This document shows, in pieces, positions 1 to 6,866 of a stretch of 31,325 bases of DNA (its first letter is position 1; the number at the start of each line of letters is the position of its first letter). The DNA lies in the IMG/VR virus record IMGVR_UViG_3300012988_000033, positions 1 through 31,325 of that record, one strand, 5' to 3'. The notes under the pieces are model-generated. The model had not been told where the DNA came from. It ran no database searches and saw only the letters and a program-made list of their open reading frames with translations. This stretch comes from a virus. The position numbers were made by a program, and so were the translations under genes.

Positions 1-474
1 CGCGTAGTACATCGGCGTGTTCTCGGGACCTCCCGGCACGGGCATGCCCTTGGGCACGGGTGCGATGCCCTTGATGTTCGAGTAGGTCTTGCCGTTGCGC
101 TCCTCCTCCACGACCGTAATCATGCAGGGCTTTCCGAGCGGGGATGACACGTCGAATTCGCTGGCTTCCGCATCCGAGAACGGGCGGCCGCGCCAGCTCT
201 CCAAGTGCTTGCGCAGGTTCGCCTTGGTCGACATGGACGCCGTGTAGGTCGTGCCGATCGTCATCGGGCCTTCGACTTTGTGACCGTCCTTCTCGTATTC
301 GGTGCGCTCGTTCGGTGCCTCGAAACGGAAGTAAACCTGGTGCTTCGGTGCAGGGTATTGGCCGCTACCGGGCTGCAATCCGATGTCGGCGATCAGGATG
401 CAGAAGGCGAGATGCGATCCGGCCGAAAGGTTCTTGAAGTCACCGCCGCCGGTGGATGGATATTTCAGAGGCAT
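1..474 (-). CDS. Conserved phage early protein, replication-associated (partial, C-terminus cut by window edge)
   Basis: The first 158 residues are visible and the frame is open to base 1, so the C-terminus lies outside. The ATG at 474 is preceded by GAGAG on the coding strand. Seen motifs are GGGDFKNLSAGSHLA near the start, KHQVYFRFEAP, TASMSTKANLRKHLESWRGRPF and KGMPVPGG. From memory, phage proteins with this pattern (a beta strand-rich start, then LRxHLESWRGRPF) sit next to single-strand-binding or recombination genes and are often annotated only as hypothetical. It is the last visible gene of the leftward operon. A role in replication or recombination is inference from position; no catalytic motif is seen. 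Confidence 0.8.
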   Translation of the reverse strand, partial: MPLKYPSTGGGDFKNLSAGSHLAFCILIADIGLQPGSGQYPAPKHQVYFRFEAPNERTEYEKDGHKVEGPMTIGTTYTASMSTKANLRKHLESWRGRPFSDAEASEFDVSSPLGKPCMITVVEEERNGKTYSNIKGIAPVPKGMPVPGGPENTPMYYA

Positions 475-509
475 GTTCGTTCTCTCGTGTTCGTTAGGGG
501 TTCGTTCGT

Positions 510-671
510 CTAGCCAAGGTCGGAACAGTCCTCGTCCGACCAGTCGTCTGCGGACGCCGCTTCCATTTCGGCGTACTCGCGTCCTTGCAGGTAGTCGGCG
601 AGCACCTTCCGTTGCCGCTCGCGGGTTTCTTCGAGGTGCCGCAGCGCCTCACTCGGGTTCTTCCAGTTCAT
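510..671 (-). CDS. Small acidic-tailed phage protein
   Basis: This 53-residue ORF starts MNWKNPSEALRHLEETRER and ends in an acidic tail, SADDWSDEDCSDLG. The ATG overlaps the stop codon of the upstream gene in an ATGA junction, so translation is probably coupled. The middle is predicted helical and charged (RERQRKVLADYLQGREYAEME). I do not recognise a family. Support comes from coupling, start position and placement in a continuous leftward operon. Confidence 0.6.
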   Translation of the reverse strand: MNWKNPSEALRHLEETRERQRKVLADYLQGREYAEMEAASADDWSDEDCSDLG

Positions 672-973
672 GTCCTCGTCTCCTGACTTTCCAGCCCGCG
701 CCGGCTGTTCAACGCCTCAATCTCCCTCGCGCGGTCGCCGGGCTCGACGCGCTTCACGGGCGTCACCAGCTCGTTGAGACGAGCCGCTGCGATTTCCACG
801 CGGCGCTCGTGGAGGAGCGCATACTCCGAAGCCGTCATGACGAAATCGGTCAGCGCGATGGATTCCATGCCGTGGTTTTCACGAATGGTTTCCAGCGCCT
901 GAGCATGCTGCGCTTTTGCCTTACGCAGCGCCTCCACCGCCTCGCCGATTTCCTCGATGTTGTCGTAGCACAC
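668..973 (-). CDS. Hypothetical helical phage protein
   Basis: This 101-residue protein uses a GTG start, chosen because a near-ideal AAAGGAGG lies about six bases upstream; a longer frame exists but has no such site. The product (VCYDNIEEIGEAVEALRKAK...) is mostly charged helix and probably coiled coil over its first 60 residues. It may assemble with a partner, but no known domain is recognised. It follows the DnaT-like gene directly and its stop overlaps the next start as ATGA. Confidence 0.65.
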   Translation of the reverse strand: MCYDNIEEIGEAVEALRKAKAQHAQALETIRENHGMESIALTDFVMTASEYALLHERRVEIAAARLNELVTPVKRVEPGDRAREIEALNSRRGLESQETRT

Positions 974-975
974 GG

Positions 976-1356
976 TCAGCCTCCTTTCATGCGTTCGAGT
1001 GCCCCGATCGCCGCCTCCGTGCGCGACGCGGGCGGCATCCGGCCGCTCATCGATCGGGCGTTGCGTATCCAGTTCTTGAACGTCGCATTCCAGTCGAGCT
1101 TGCGGCCATCCTTCCCCGGCTTGGCGCACCAGTAGTCGCGGAACGCATCGAGCTGCTGCTGGATCACGAGGTCCGGCCGTTCGTCCATCGCCCACCGCCA
1201 CGTCAGGCTGCTCGGCGTCCAGTCCTGTCGCAGGCGCGATCCACGCGCGTTCGACAGGCTCGCGATGCCGTCGTCCACCGCCCGCGCCAGCTCGGCCGGT
1301 ACGTGCTCCCTGCATTGTCGCAGCAGGTCCGCGATGTACTCGTCATGCAAGCTCAC
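976..1356 (-). CDS. DnaT-like ssDNA-binding/primosomal replication protein
   Basis: This 126-residue product has a C-terminal segment (residues about 46-101) with the hallmark spacing of the DnaT-type ssDNA-binding domain seen in phage replication initiators: DWTPS, then AFRDYWCAKPG, then KLDWNATFKNWIRNA. Such domains bind single-stranded DNA and help load the DnaB helicase. Family members are often 200-300 residues with an N-terminal DNA-binding part; here only about 45 residues precede the domain, so this is a compact or truncated form. The GTG start is chosen because GGGAGG lies six bases upstream. It overlaps the preceding small gene by 14 bases. The domain assignment is from pattern recognition. 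Confidence 0.75.
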   Translation of the reverse strand: MSLHDEYIADLLRQCREHVPAELARAVDDGIASLSNARGSRLRQDWTPSSLTWRWAMDERPDLVIQQQLDAFRDYWCAKPGKDGRKLDWNATFKNWIRNARSMSGRMPPASRTEAAIGALERMKGG

Positions 1357-1507
1357 GGGTTACCTCCCGATGCATCCAAAGACCTATCCATTCCCTAGCT
1401 ACTCCACATTCTTCCATGCCGATCAGTACGCGGTCGTCGCGCATGTAGGGAATATCCGACCAAGGAGGAGTCGTCGCCTCACGACTCGAACGCGGGGGCG
1501 TATCCAT
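1343..1507 (-). CDS. Small hypothetical phage protein
   Basis: This 54-residue ORF starts MDTPPRSSREATTPPW. The start is chosen for the GAGGAGAGG Shine-Dalgarno directly ahead of the ATG. The first 29 bases overlap the end of the DUF6745 gene and the last 14 overlap the start of the DnaT-like gene, so it bridges the two. The composition (proline/threonine-rich start, tryptophan-containing helix at the end) gives no clear function. Confidence 0.5.
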   Translation of the reverse strand: MDTPPRSSREATTPPWSDIPYMRDDRVLIGMEECGVAREWIGLWMHREVTRELA

Positions 1508-2747
1508 CTTCCTCTCCTCGCAATCCGAAGGTACTCGCCACCGCATTGCGGGCCGTCGGCGCCTGCGGATCGCCGCGCCAGCCGTCTGCGCGCATCGGGC
1601 GCAGGTCCGGGTCGACGCGCAGGAAATATTCCTTCCACCGCGTGTCCCGCGTCGCCTTCGCTGCCAGATGCGCCGCCGGGCCGAAGGTGGCGATCGCCTC
1701 GTCTCGCGTCATCGTGCCGTCCGGCTCGGGCGTGGAGTTCAGCACGCGCACCATCACCAGCGGCTCGTCGTCAAGCTGTTCCTTGCGGTAGAGGATGCCG
1801 TATTCGTCGTGGCTGACGACCTTCGCGCCACAGTCCACGAGATAGCGCCCCGCGCCGTACTTCTCCGTCAGCACACGCCGCACTTCGGCGTTACGTTCGC
1901 TCTCGATCATCGACACGGTGATCTTCTGCGGCTCCTCGACGACGAGCGCGGGCACGGCGACGCCGTGGATGTGATAGCCCCGCCAGCCGTCGCGGAACAC
2001 GTAGGACGGTCCGTCCGCGTTGTGCAGGCGGTTGCTCGCGTCCATGCCGATGCGCTGCGCGGGGAAGTCCGACACCATGCAGAAGTCGTCCCCCATCCAG
2101 CGGAAGCCACCCTCCTTGGCGCACGCCTCCCACGCGGCGAACTTCTCCGCCTGCGGCAGGCGCAGGCCCAGCACGTCCCGCAGACCGCACAGGTACGAGG
2201 GCCACGCTGCCATCATGTTGCCGCCTTGGTAGTGCTGTTCCCACTCGCGCATGCGCTGGATCATCGCCTTGGCGAGCGTGCTGCCGCCGATCGTCTCGGC
2301 CAGCGCCCGCGCCATTGCAGGGCGGCTTTCCGGGATCGGCGAATCCTTGCCGGGCGGCGCGTAGGGCAGCGTACTGCCCGTCAACGCCGAGACGACCGCC
2401 TGCACCACCTGCCACTCCAGCGGCCCGAAGGGCTGCTTCTGGCTGGCGTCGCTGATGCGCTTCAAGCACGCGTCCTCGGCCTTCGCCTGCTTGATCGCAG
2501 ACGTGAACCCGCCTGCGACCGCCATCACCAGCGGCGACGACACGACGATCACCTGCGGCGCCGAGAGGCCCGAGGCGACGTACAGCGACTGGATCGCCGG
2601 GCCGATCTTCGCCTCGTCGATCGGCGTAGAGCGGAACGCGACCTCCGTCCAGTACGCTGCCACCTCGCGCAAGCGCGCTTTCTCGTCCTCGGACAACGGC
2701 CCGGCGACGTAGTCGGGCGTGCGGATCACTTCCTGATTTTCTGCCAT
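1479..2747 (-). CDS. DUF6745 domain-containing protein
   Basis: This 422-residue protein is the largest of the leftward operon. Its second half has the pattern I associate with DUF6745: GWRGYHIHGVAVPALVVEEP followed by MIESERNAEVRRVLTEKYGA, then YLVDCGAKVV and further beta-rich sequence. DUF6745 occurs in many bacteria and phages and has no established biochemical role as far as I know. The first half is helical. The ATG is preceded by AAGGGG. The gene immediately upstream (109 residues) is a typical companion, so the two probably work together. No membrane segment or signal peptide is visible. Confidence 0.8.
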   Translation of the reverse strand: MAENQEVIRTPDYVAGPLSEDEKARLREVAAYWTEVAFRSTPIDEAKIGPAIQSLYVASGLSAPQVIVVSSPLVMAVAGGFTSAIKQAKAEDACLKRISDASQKQPFGPLEWQVVQAVVSALTGSTLPYAPPGKDSPIPESRPAMARALAETIGGSTLAKAMIQRMREWEQHYQGGNMMAAWPSYLCGLRDVLGLRLPQAEKFAAWEACAKEGGFRWMGDDFCMVSDFPAQRIGMDASNRLHNADGPSYVFRDGWRGYHIHGVAVPALVVEEPQKITVSMIESERNAEVRRVLTEKYGAGRYLVDCGAKVVSHDEYGILYRKEQLDDEPLVMVRVLNSTPEPDGTMTRDEAIATFGPAAHLAAKATRDTRWKEYFLRVDPDLRPMRADGWRGDPQAPTARNAVASTFGLRGEEDGYAPAFES

Positions 2748-2779
2748 GTTGATCCCCTTCTTCCTCGTGGTGGGTTGTG

Positions 2780-3109
2780 TCAGTCGGCGACGGCGCGAAT
2801 GGCGCCCGGCGAGTAGTCCACCTGCTGGATGACCTCGTAGATACCAGCCGGCAGGTCCACGGTGGCGTGTTCCTCGTGACGCACCTGCGCACCGCCCGCG
2901 ACGGACAGGAAGCGCCGCACGACATTCGCCGCGTCCTGCATCGTGTACTCGACCGCTTCCGTCGGGTCGATCGCGTGAGCGTGCCCGGTGACTTCCCCGT
3001 ACGCGAGGATCACCCGCGTCGGCTCGGTCGGCGGGATCGCAGCCGCCTGCGCCGGCAGTGCGTCGATACGACGCAGCATCACATCACCCTGTCGATAGAT
3101 CGTGTTCAT
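2780..3109 (-). CDS. Small conserved companion of the DUF6745 protein
   Basis: This 109-residue soluble protein has a compact beta-rich pattern: YRQGDVMLRRIDALP, then YGEVTGHAHAI, then HEEHATVDLPAGIYEVIQQVDY. From memory, proteins of this type (QGDV...GEVTGHAH...HEEH...P.G.Y.V..Q) occur beside DUF6745 genes in phages and bacteria. Its histidines (HAH and HEEH) could bind metal, but that is inference. The ATG at 3109 is preceded by GGGAG. Only 32 bases separate it from the DUF6745 gene. Confidence 0.75.
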   Translation of the reverse strand: MNTIYRQGDVMLRRIDALPAQAAAIPPTEPTRVILAYGEVTGHAHAIDPTEAVEYTMQDAANVVRRFLSVAGGAQVRHEEHATVDLPAGIYEVIQQVDYSPGAIRAVAD

Positions 3110-3128
3110 CTTGTCGTACTCCCGTTTG

Positions 3129-3275
3129 TTAGAGCTTGCGGCCCGTGGTCTTGCTGCGCTTGCGGTCCGCCGACTTGCTGCGGATCACTGCGATGCGTTC
3201 TTCTGTCGTCCCGTCGCGCATGAAGCGGCGGTACTTGTACGTTCCTTTCTTCTCGCTGATGCGAATGGTGCTCAT
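3129..3275 (-). CDS. Small basic protein
   Basis: This 48-residue, strongly basic ORF starts MSTIRISEKKGTYKYRR and ends KSADRKRSKTTGRKL. GAGGAG lies just before the ATG, overlapping the stop of the upstream gene. High lysine and arginine content suggests nucleic-acid or ribosome binding; no motif confirms this. It lies between two better supported genes with no room for a competing frame. Confidence 0.6.
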   Translation of the reverse strand: MSTIRISEKKGTYKYRRFMRDGTTEERIAVIRSKSADRKRSKTTGRKL

Positions 3276-3278
3276 GTC

Positions 3279-3596
3279 CTACTCCTCGTCATGCGCCAAC
3301 GCGGCGCGGTGGTCGTCCTCGTCGTCTCGCGCGTCCTGCGCCTCCCTGTCCGCCAACTCCTGCGCCCTGCGTTCGATCCGCTCCTTCGCGTGCACCAGCA
3401 CGGCTGTGCGGAAGGCGGAGGACGTTTTCAGCAGGTGCGCAGCATACCCCGCGATGGCCGGCGATTCCGCCAGCACTTCGCCGAGATAGTCCTCGTCCTC
3501 GAATACCTCCGTGACCGCGTCGTCGATGTTGGCCTGCGACGGCGGGTTGTCGTTCCAGTCGGGCGGATCGAGGTGGAAGCCGTTCAGGGCGCTCAC
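3279..3596 (-). CDS. Hypothetical phage protein
   Basis: This 105-residue product starts VSALNGFHLDPPDWNDNPPS and ends in a highly charged helix (RAQELADREAQDARDDEDDHR). The GTG start at 3596 is chosen over a longer frame because it overlaps the previous stop as GTGA and has AAGGAG eight bases upstream. The middle (VLAESPAIAGYAAHLLKTSSAF) is helical. No family is recognised. Confidence 0.65.
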   Translation of the reverse strand: MSALNGFHLDPPDWNDNPPSQANIDDAVTEVFEDEDYLGEVLAESPAIAGYAAHLLKTSSAFRTAVLVHAKERIERRAQELADREAQDARDDEDDHRAALAHDEE

Positions 3597-3979
3597 GGCT
3601 GCGCTCCTTGGACGGCGGCGAGGGCATCGGATAGAGAATCGCCAGCCATGCGATCGTGGTAATCGTCCGAGCCCCACAGGCGCGCGGCGGCAGTGTGCGC
3701 ATGCTTCACCAGCTCGGCCACAGCGGCATCACGCGCCCGGCGCTCGATTACCTCAGCGAGTAGGGCGGGGGCTGCGGCGATGAGGCGGGCATCAGGCCCG
3801 GTATATCCACCATTGCGGAAATGAACGTCTGGATGCCCGTCTGATTGCTGCACCACCGGCGCGAGAACGTCACCATCGCCTTCGTGCGAAAGGCGGCGGA
3901 AACTGCACGAATCCCACCATTTCCACGGCCCCGGTGTATGCCCGCGCAACGCTTCCACGTCGATGCGTTCGGTGCTCAC
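3593..3979 (-). CDS. Ead/Ea22-like hypothetical phage protein
   Basis: This 128-residue product contains RGHTPGPWKWWD near residue 15 and GPDARLIAAAPALLAEVIERRA in the middle. That pair (a TPGPW motif followed by a D-A-x-LIAAAPxLL helix) is typical of a widespread phage accessory family of unknown function, often labelled Ead/Ea22-like. The GTG start overlaps the upstream stop as GTGA. A longer upstream frame exists but would run through the small membrane gene and is rejected. Confidence 0.7.
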   Translation of the reverse strand: MSTERIDVEALRGHTPGPWKWWDSCSFRRLSHEGDGDVLAPVVQQSDGHPDVHFRNGGYTGPDARLIAAAPALLAEVIERRARDAAVAELVKHAHTAAARLWGSDDYHDRMAGDSLSDALAAVQGAQP

Positions 3980-4077
3980 AGCGCACCTCGCAGAAACAGT
4001 CCAAACACGAGTCCGATCGCGGCCGAGACGCAGGCGGCGAGTGCGGCGGTGGTTACGGCTTCGGTGAGCTTGTTCAC
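3976..4077 (-). CDS. Tiny single-pass membrane protein
   Basis: This 33-residue ORF (start VNKLTEAVTTAALAACVSAA, end FLRGAL) is almost entirely one hydrophobic helix. It is linked at both ends by GTGA overlaps: its GTG uses the stop of the upstream gene and its TGA overlaps the downstream GTG. This exact double coupling is the main support, since short hydrophobic frames can arise by chance. Function unknown. Confidence 0.5.
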   Translation of the reverse strand: MNKLTEAVTTAALAACVSAAIGLVFGLFLRGAL

Positions 4078-4397
4078 GGCGCACCTGCCTTCGCCAGAAT
4101 ACGGCGGACTCTCTCCTCGGTCGATTCGCACGGCATCGCATCGACGATGCGGAAATTGGTCGTGCGGTCCGGCATCCCGAGTTCACTACCACCTTCCAGC
4201 GTTCCGAAGGCATAAGGCCAGTTGGCGCCCCACAGCTCTACGCCATTCAGCGTGATGGTGAAATGGTCTTCACGCACGGGCGCGTAGCCGGCGTCGAGTT
4301 GTTCGTTGATCCACGCGCTAAGTACGCGCGATGTATGGAAATTCCTGATCCAGCATCCGGGCGTCCGGACGATTCGCAGAATGTCTTTCAGCTTCAC
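4074..4397 (-). CDS. Hypothetical phage protein
   Basis: This 107-residue protein starts with GTG in a GTGA overlap (VKLKDILRIVRTPGCWIRN). It contains SAWINEQLDAGYAPVREDHFTI and a conserved-looking LNGVELWGANWPYAFG segment. I recall similar small proteins in other Proteobacteria phages with the phrase V.LWxxNYPYA, always without assigned function. No membrane segment or signal peptide. Confidence 0.65.
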   Translation of the reverse strand: MKLKDILRIVRTPGCWIRNFHTSRVLSAWINEQLDAGYAPVREDHFTITLNGVELWGANWPYAFGTLEGGSELGMPDRTTNFRIVDAMPCESTEERVRRILAKAGAP

Positions 4398-4720
4398 GGC
4401 ATCCCCCTCTTGAAGTAGTTGGTCAGCCCGTCGATCTGCGCCTGTACGCCTAACGGCGTCCCGATGTTCACCACCTTCTGCCCGCGCTCATGCTTCGTCT
4501 CCGGCGGCAGCGCGCCGCGGATCGTTGCCACGGGGGGCCAGCGTGTGGCCGTGCGCTCGACCGCATCGAACGCGGCGGACAGGCGCGCCTCACTGTAGAT
4601 GCCAAGGTGCTTCAACCACACTTCGGCCGTTCGCTCGATCACCGCCATCGACGGCGTGCCTTCCAGCCCGAGCGCCATCAACGCCTGCATGCGGGAGAGA
4701 ATCAGGGCGCGTTGCGTCAT
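4394..4720 (-). CDS. Hypothetical protein, possible helicase-loader-like
   Basis: This 108-residue protein starts MTQRALILSRMQALMALG; the start at 4720 is chosen over one at 4735 because GGGAGCG lies just upstream of it. The product is helical with EVWLKHLGIYSEARLSAAF followed by RWPPVATIRGALPP. The arrangement (W-x2-L, a helical bundle, then W/F-P-x-A-x-I-R) recalls small phage DnaB-loader proteins such as G39P-like ones. The match is weak, and a replication role is inference supported mainly by the DnaT-like gene in the same operon. Confidence 0.65.
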   Translation of the reverse strand: MTQRALILSRMQALMALGLEGTPSMAVIERTAEVWLKHLGIYSEARLSAAFDAVERTATRWPPVATIRGALPPETKHERGQKVVNIGTPLGVQAQIDGLTNYFKRGMP

Positions 4721-4722
4721 GG

Positions 4723-5070
4723 TTAACGCTCCCACCCAGTTTTTCCAGTCTTGCAGTAGTTCAGGAAAACGCTAGCGGCGGTGTTGGCGGAAACACCCTT
4801 GCGCAAAGCAAAAATATCGTCCCTGAACGCTTCCTTGTGATCGAATCCGAAATGATCGCATGCTGCCTTGTAGAGCATGAATTCGCCATCGTTGCCCCAC
4901 CAAACGCATGCCGCGCCAGCGAAACAGCAGACGGTCTTCCCGTCTCGCCGCTCGATGTACCACGCACTTTGGTCGTACGCATCGACGTGCCCTTGCGCGT
5001 CCTCCGGCTCCTCGCCTGTCCTTAGCCAATGTACGAGCGCATCCCGCTTGCGTTGGGATTCCTGCTTCAC
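4723..5070 (-). CDS. Hypothetical phage protein
   Basis: This 115-residue product starts with GTG in a GTGA overlap with the regulator gene (VKQESQRKRDALVHWLRTGE). It is rich in tryptophan, cysteine and phenylalanine in the middle (ACVWWGNDGEFMLYKAACDHFG), suggesting a compact fold. No family is recognised. As the second gene of the leftward operon it is expressed together with the regulator. A longer frame extends upstream to 5289 but would overlap the whole regulator gene. Confidence 0.65.
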   Translation of the reverse strand: MKQESQRKRDALVHWLRTGEEPEDAQGHVDAYDQSAWYIERRDGKTVCCFAGAACVWWGNDGEFMLYKAACDHFGFDHKEAFRDDIFALRKGVSANTAASVFLNYCKTGKTGWER

Positions 5071-5255
5071 GACTTCCCCTCCTTCTCGAACAGTTCCGGC
5101 CGGCGCTCGCGCAGCTCGTCCATTCGGTTCTCCGGCACGTACGTCCACTGCTGGACGGCTTGGACGGAAATGCGCAGGGTTTCGGCAATCGCCCGCTGCG
5201 TGCCGAACAGGCGCAGCAGGCGGGTCTTGTGTACGCGGAGGCGCTTGCGTGGCAT
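5067..5255 (-). CDS. Cro-like helix-turn-helix transcriptional regulator
   Basis: This 62-residue basic protein starts MPRKRLRVHKTRLLRLFGTQ. Residues about 19-38 (TQRAIAETLRISVQAVQQW) form a helix-turn-helix of the Cro/YdaS type, followed by the usual PENRMDELRERRPELFEKE helix. Cro proteins are small dimers that repress early promoters. The start at 5255 is chosen for the AAGGG ahead of it; an in-frame extension to 5342 would cross the promoter. It is the first gene of the leftward operon, 30 bases from the predicted start of transcription, and the 22-bp palindrome upstream is the obvious binding site, implying autoregulation and control of the rightward operon. Confidence 0.85.
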   Translation of the reverse strand: MPRKRLRVHKTRLLRLFGTQRAIAETLRISVQAVQQWTYVPENRMDELRERRPELFEKEGKS

Positions 5256-5284
5256 GTCGTTTCCCTTGTCGTGCGAAGCACTGT

Positions 5285-5320
5285 AGCACACAGGATAATC
5301 GCTTGACAAGGCCTTGTCAA
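5285..5320 (-). promoter_or_regulatory. Leftward early promoter
   Basis: On the minus strand a perfect TTGACA (-35) occupies 5320-5315, followed by exactly 17 bases and TATCCT (-10) at 5297-5292. Transcription would begin near 5285 and give a leader of about 30 bases before the Cro-like gene. The -35 box lies inside the palindromic operator. Confidence 0.75.
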
Positions 5321-5322
5321 GC
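5301..5322. promoter_or_regulatory. 22-bp perfect palindromic operator shared by two divergent promoters
   Basis: The 22 bases are a perfect inverted repeat of the half-site GCTTGACAAGG with no spacer. Each half supplies one TTGACA -35 box, one per strand, so a single bound dimer would cover both promoters. The likely ligand is the adjacent Cro-like protein. Confidence 0.8.
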
Positions 5323-5331
5323 ACGTAGGAT
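5303..5331 (+). promoter_or_regulatory. Rightward early promoter
   Basis: TTGACA at 5303-5308 is followed by 17 bases and TAGGAT at 5326-5331. Transcription would start near 5338, about 25 bases before the ATG at 5363, which has GGAGG ahead of it. This promoter drives the rightward early operon. Confidence 0.75.
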
Positions 5332-5362
5332 GCGAACATCACAACGACGGAGGAAGGCAGGC

Positions 5363-6475
5363 ATGAACACGCGGGAGCGGGAAGAAATCCTGAAGGTGAT
5401 GGATGCGCTGGCGAATGCGCTGCGCCGATCTATGGACGTGGAATTTGGACTCCTATGCGACAGCGCCCTCGCCGCCTACGACTGCTTGACGACGGATGAA
5501 CACGATGCCCTCCTCGCCGAAGGAAGCGCGAGCAGCGAAGGGGCGGAGGCGGTTGCGCCGGTGCCCTGCGTGATCGTAGATAAGGAAGGCGTGATTCTCG
5601 TTCGCAAGGGGACGGAGGACGAGGTTTGCAGGGGACGCGGCGGTCAGCGCCTGTACACCCACCCGCAGCCCGCGCAGGGCGAACAGTGCTCGGCGCTGGA
5701 AGTGTTCCGCATCGCAGGCGGCGACGTGGAATGCACGCCGAACCCAACGGCAGTGGTCGCGATGGACTGCCTGCGCGATCTGCGCCAGTGCTACGACGAA
5801 GAACTTTCCAAGCCGGAGCGGCGGCCGATAGCGGATGAGGTGGTGGGCGCATTGGATCGCATGGATGCGTTGCTAGACCCGAGCCGCGAACTTCTTTCCG
5901 TGCCGTACACGTCGGCCACGTATGCCGGATCGCTGAACGACATGCGGATCATCCGCGCCGCCCTCGAATCCGCCCTCCCGCGCGGCCTGCCTGCCGGGAG
6001 CGATGCGAAGCCGATCGACATGCTGCTGTTCTGCCCGGAATGCGGCGAGCAGCACGTCGACGCGCCGGAAGAATATGAGCGCGACGAAGGACTGTCGGTG
6101 CGCATGGACGTGCACTGGACAAACCCGCCGCACCGTTCGCACTTGTGCCATGCATGCGAATGCATCTGGCGCCCGTCCGACGTCGCTACCAATGGTGTCG
6201 CGAAGATCGCAACGCGAGGCAAGGCTGATACGTGGGACGCCATCGCAGAACAGCCGTCCTGCGGGCAGGATGCGGACATGGCTGCGTTGGACTGGATAGA
6301 AGCGATGCATACGCTGCACGGCAGCGTTGAATTCCTCTACGTTGTCGATGGTTACGAAGTCCGCATTACCAAAGACGACGGCAATTCATGGACGCTGCTT
6401 GGTAGCGGGCCGACGTTGCGGGATGCCATCAAGGAAGCCATCGCCGCCCAACAGCGGCAGGGAGAACACACATGA
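5363..6475 (+). CDS. Phage protein with a zinc-ribbon-like domain
   Basis: This 370-residue protein is the first gene of the rightward early operon. Around residues 224-265 it carries CPECGEQH, then HWTNPPHRSHLC and CHACECIWRPSDV, giving a C-x2-C ... C-x2-C cluster (C224, C227, C262, C265) with histidines between. The block CPxCGxQH...NPPHRSHLCxxC...WRPxDVxTNG recurs in phage early proteins of many Proteobacteria and is probably a zinc-binding module. The N-terminal 200 residues are helical and the C-terminus (residues 310-365) appears to be a small alpha/beta domain. Function unknown; binding of nucleic acid or a host protein is inference. Confidence 0.8.
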   Translation: MNTREREEILKVMDALANALRRSMDVEFGLLCDSALAAYDCLTTDEHDALLAEGSASSEGAEAVAPVPCVIVDKEGVILVRKGTEDEVCRGRGGQRLYTHPQPAQGEQCSALEVFRIAGGDVECTPNPTAVVAMDCLRDLRQCYDEELSKPERRPIADEVVGALDRMDALLDPSRELLSVPYTSATYAGSLNDMRIIRAALESALPRGLPAGSDAKPIDMLLFCPECGEQHVDAPEEYERDEGLSVRMDVHWTNPPHRSHLCHACECIWRPSDVATNGVAKIATRGKADTWDAIAEQPSCGQDADMAALDWIEAMHTLHGSVEFLYVVDGYEVRITKDDGNSWTLLGSGPTLRDAIKEAIAAQQRQGEHT

Positions 6476-6642
6476 AGCGCTTCATTTGGAACATCCGCGT
6501 CGCGTTGAAGTTCTGGACATTCGCTCGGCTTCCGCTGCGCACCGGGTACGGCATTGCCGCGCAGGACGACGATTCGTTTAACGACGATCTTTCACCGGCC
6601 GAAGTGGTGGACAACGAAGTGTCGTATTGGGGTGACCAATGA
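6472..6642 (+). CDS. Small hypothetical phage protein
   Basis: This 56-residue ORF starts MKRFIWNIRVALKFWTFARL, an amphipathic and basic N-terminus that could associate with the membrane. It continues into an acidic stretch (QDDDSFNDDLSPAEVVDNE). It is coupled by ATGA overlaps to both neighbours. No family recognised. Confidence 0.6.
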   Translation: MKRFIWNIRVALKFWTFARLPLRTGYGIAAQDDDSFNDDLSPAEVVDNEVSYWGDQ

Positions 6643-6866
6643 CCAACGAACTCCGCACCAACGACGAACCGCAGCGCATCCTGTTGGAAGCGTCCGAGCG
6701 GATCAAGGCGTGCTATCCGGATGGAGCCAAGATCGTTGCAAAGATCGGCGATGAGCGAATTACCGGCAAAGTTTTTTATAATGAAATCGGGGAGTTTGTC
6801 ATCGTCTCGGGTGCCGAAATCATCCCCTTCTCCCCCGCCGCCCATCCCCACCGGGTGCTGCCATGA
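6639..6866 (+). CDS. Small hypothetical phage protein
   Basis: This 75-residue protein starts MTNELRTNDEPQRILLEASE. The middle (GAKIVAKIGDERITGKVFYNEIGEFVIVSG) looks like a small beta-barrel. ATGA overlaps couple it to both neighbours. The sequence holds an unusually T-rich TTTTTTATAAT patch near 6772-6782, odd for this GC-rich DNA. Confidence 0.6.
   Translation: MTNELRTNDEPQRILLEASERIKACYPDGAKIVAKIGDERITGKVFYNEIGEFVIVSGAEIIPFSPAAHPHRVLP

Noticed and set aside
1668-2816. Long plus-strand frames opposite the DUF6745 gene
   Set aside because: Arginine- and histidine-rich shadow translations of GC-rich DNA; the minus-strand frame has family motifs and ribosome sites.
6736-6782. Perfect TATAAT at 6777-6782 after a T-run, as an internal promoter
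   Set aside because: No acceptable -35 box at 15-19 bases, and it lies inside a well-supported coding frame.
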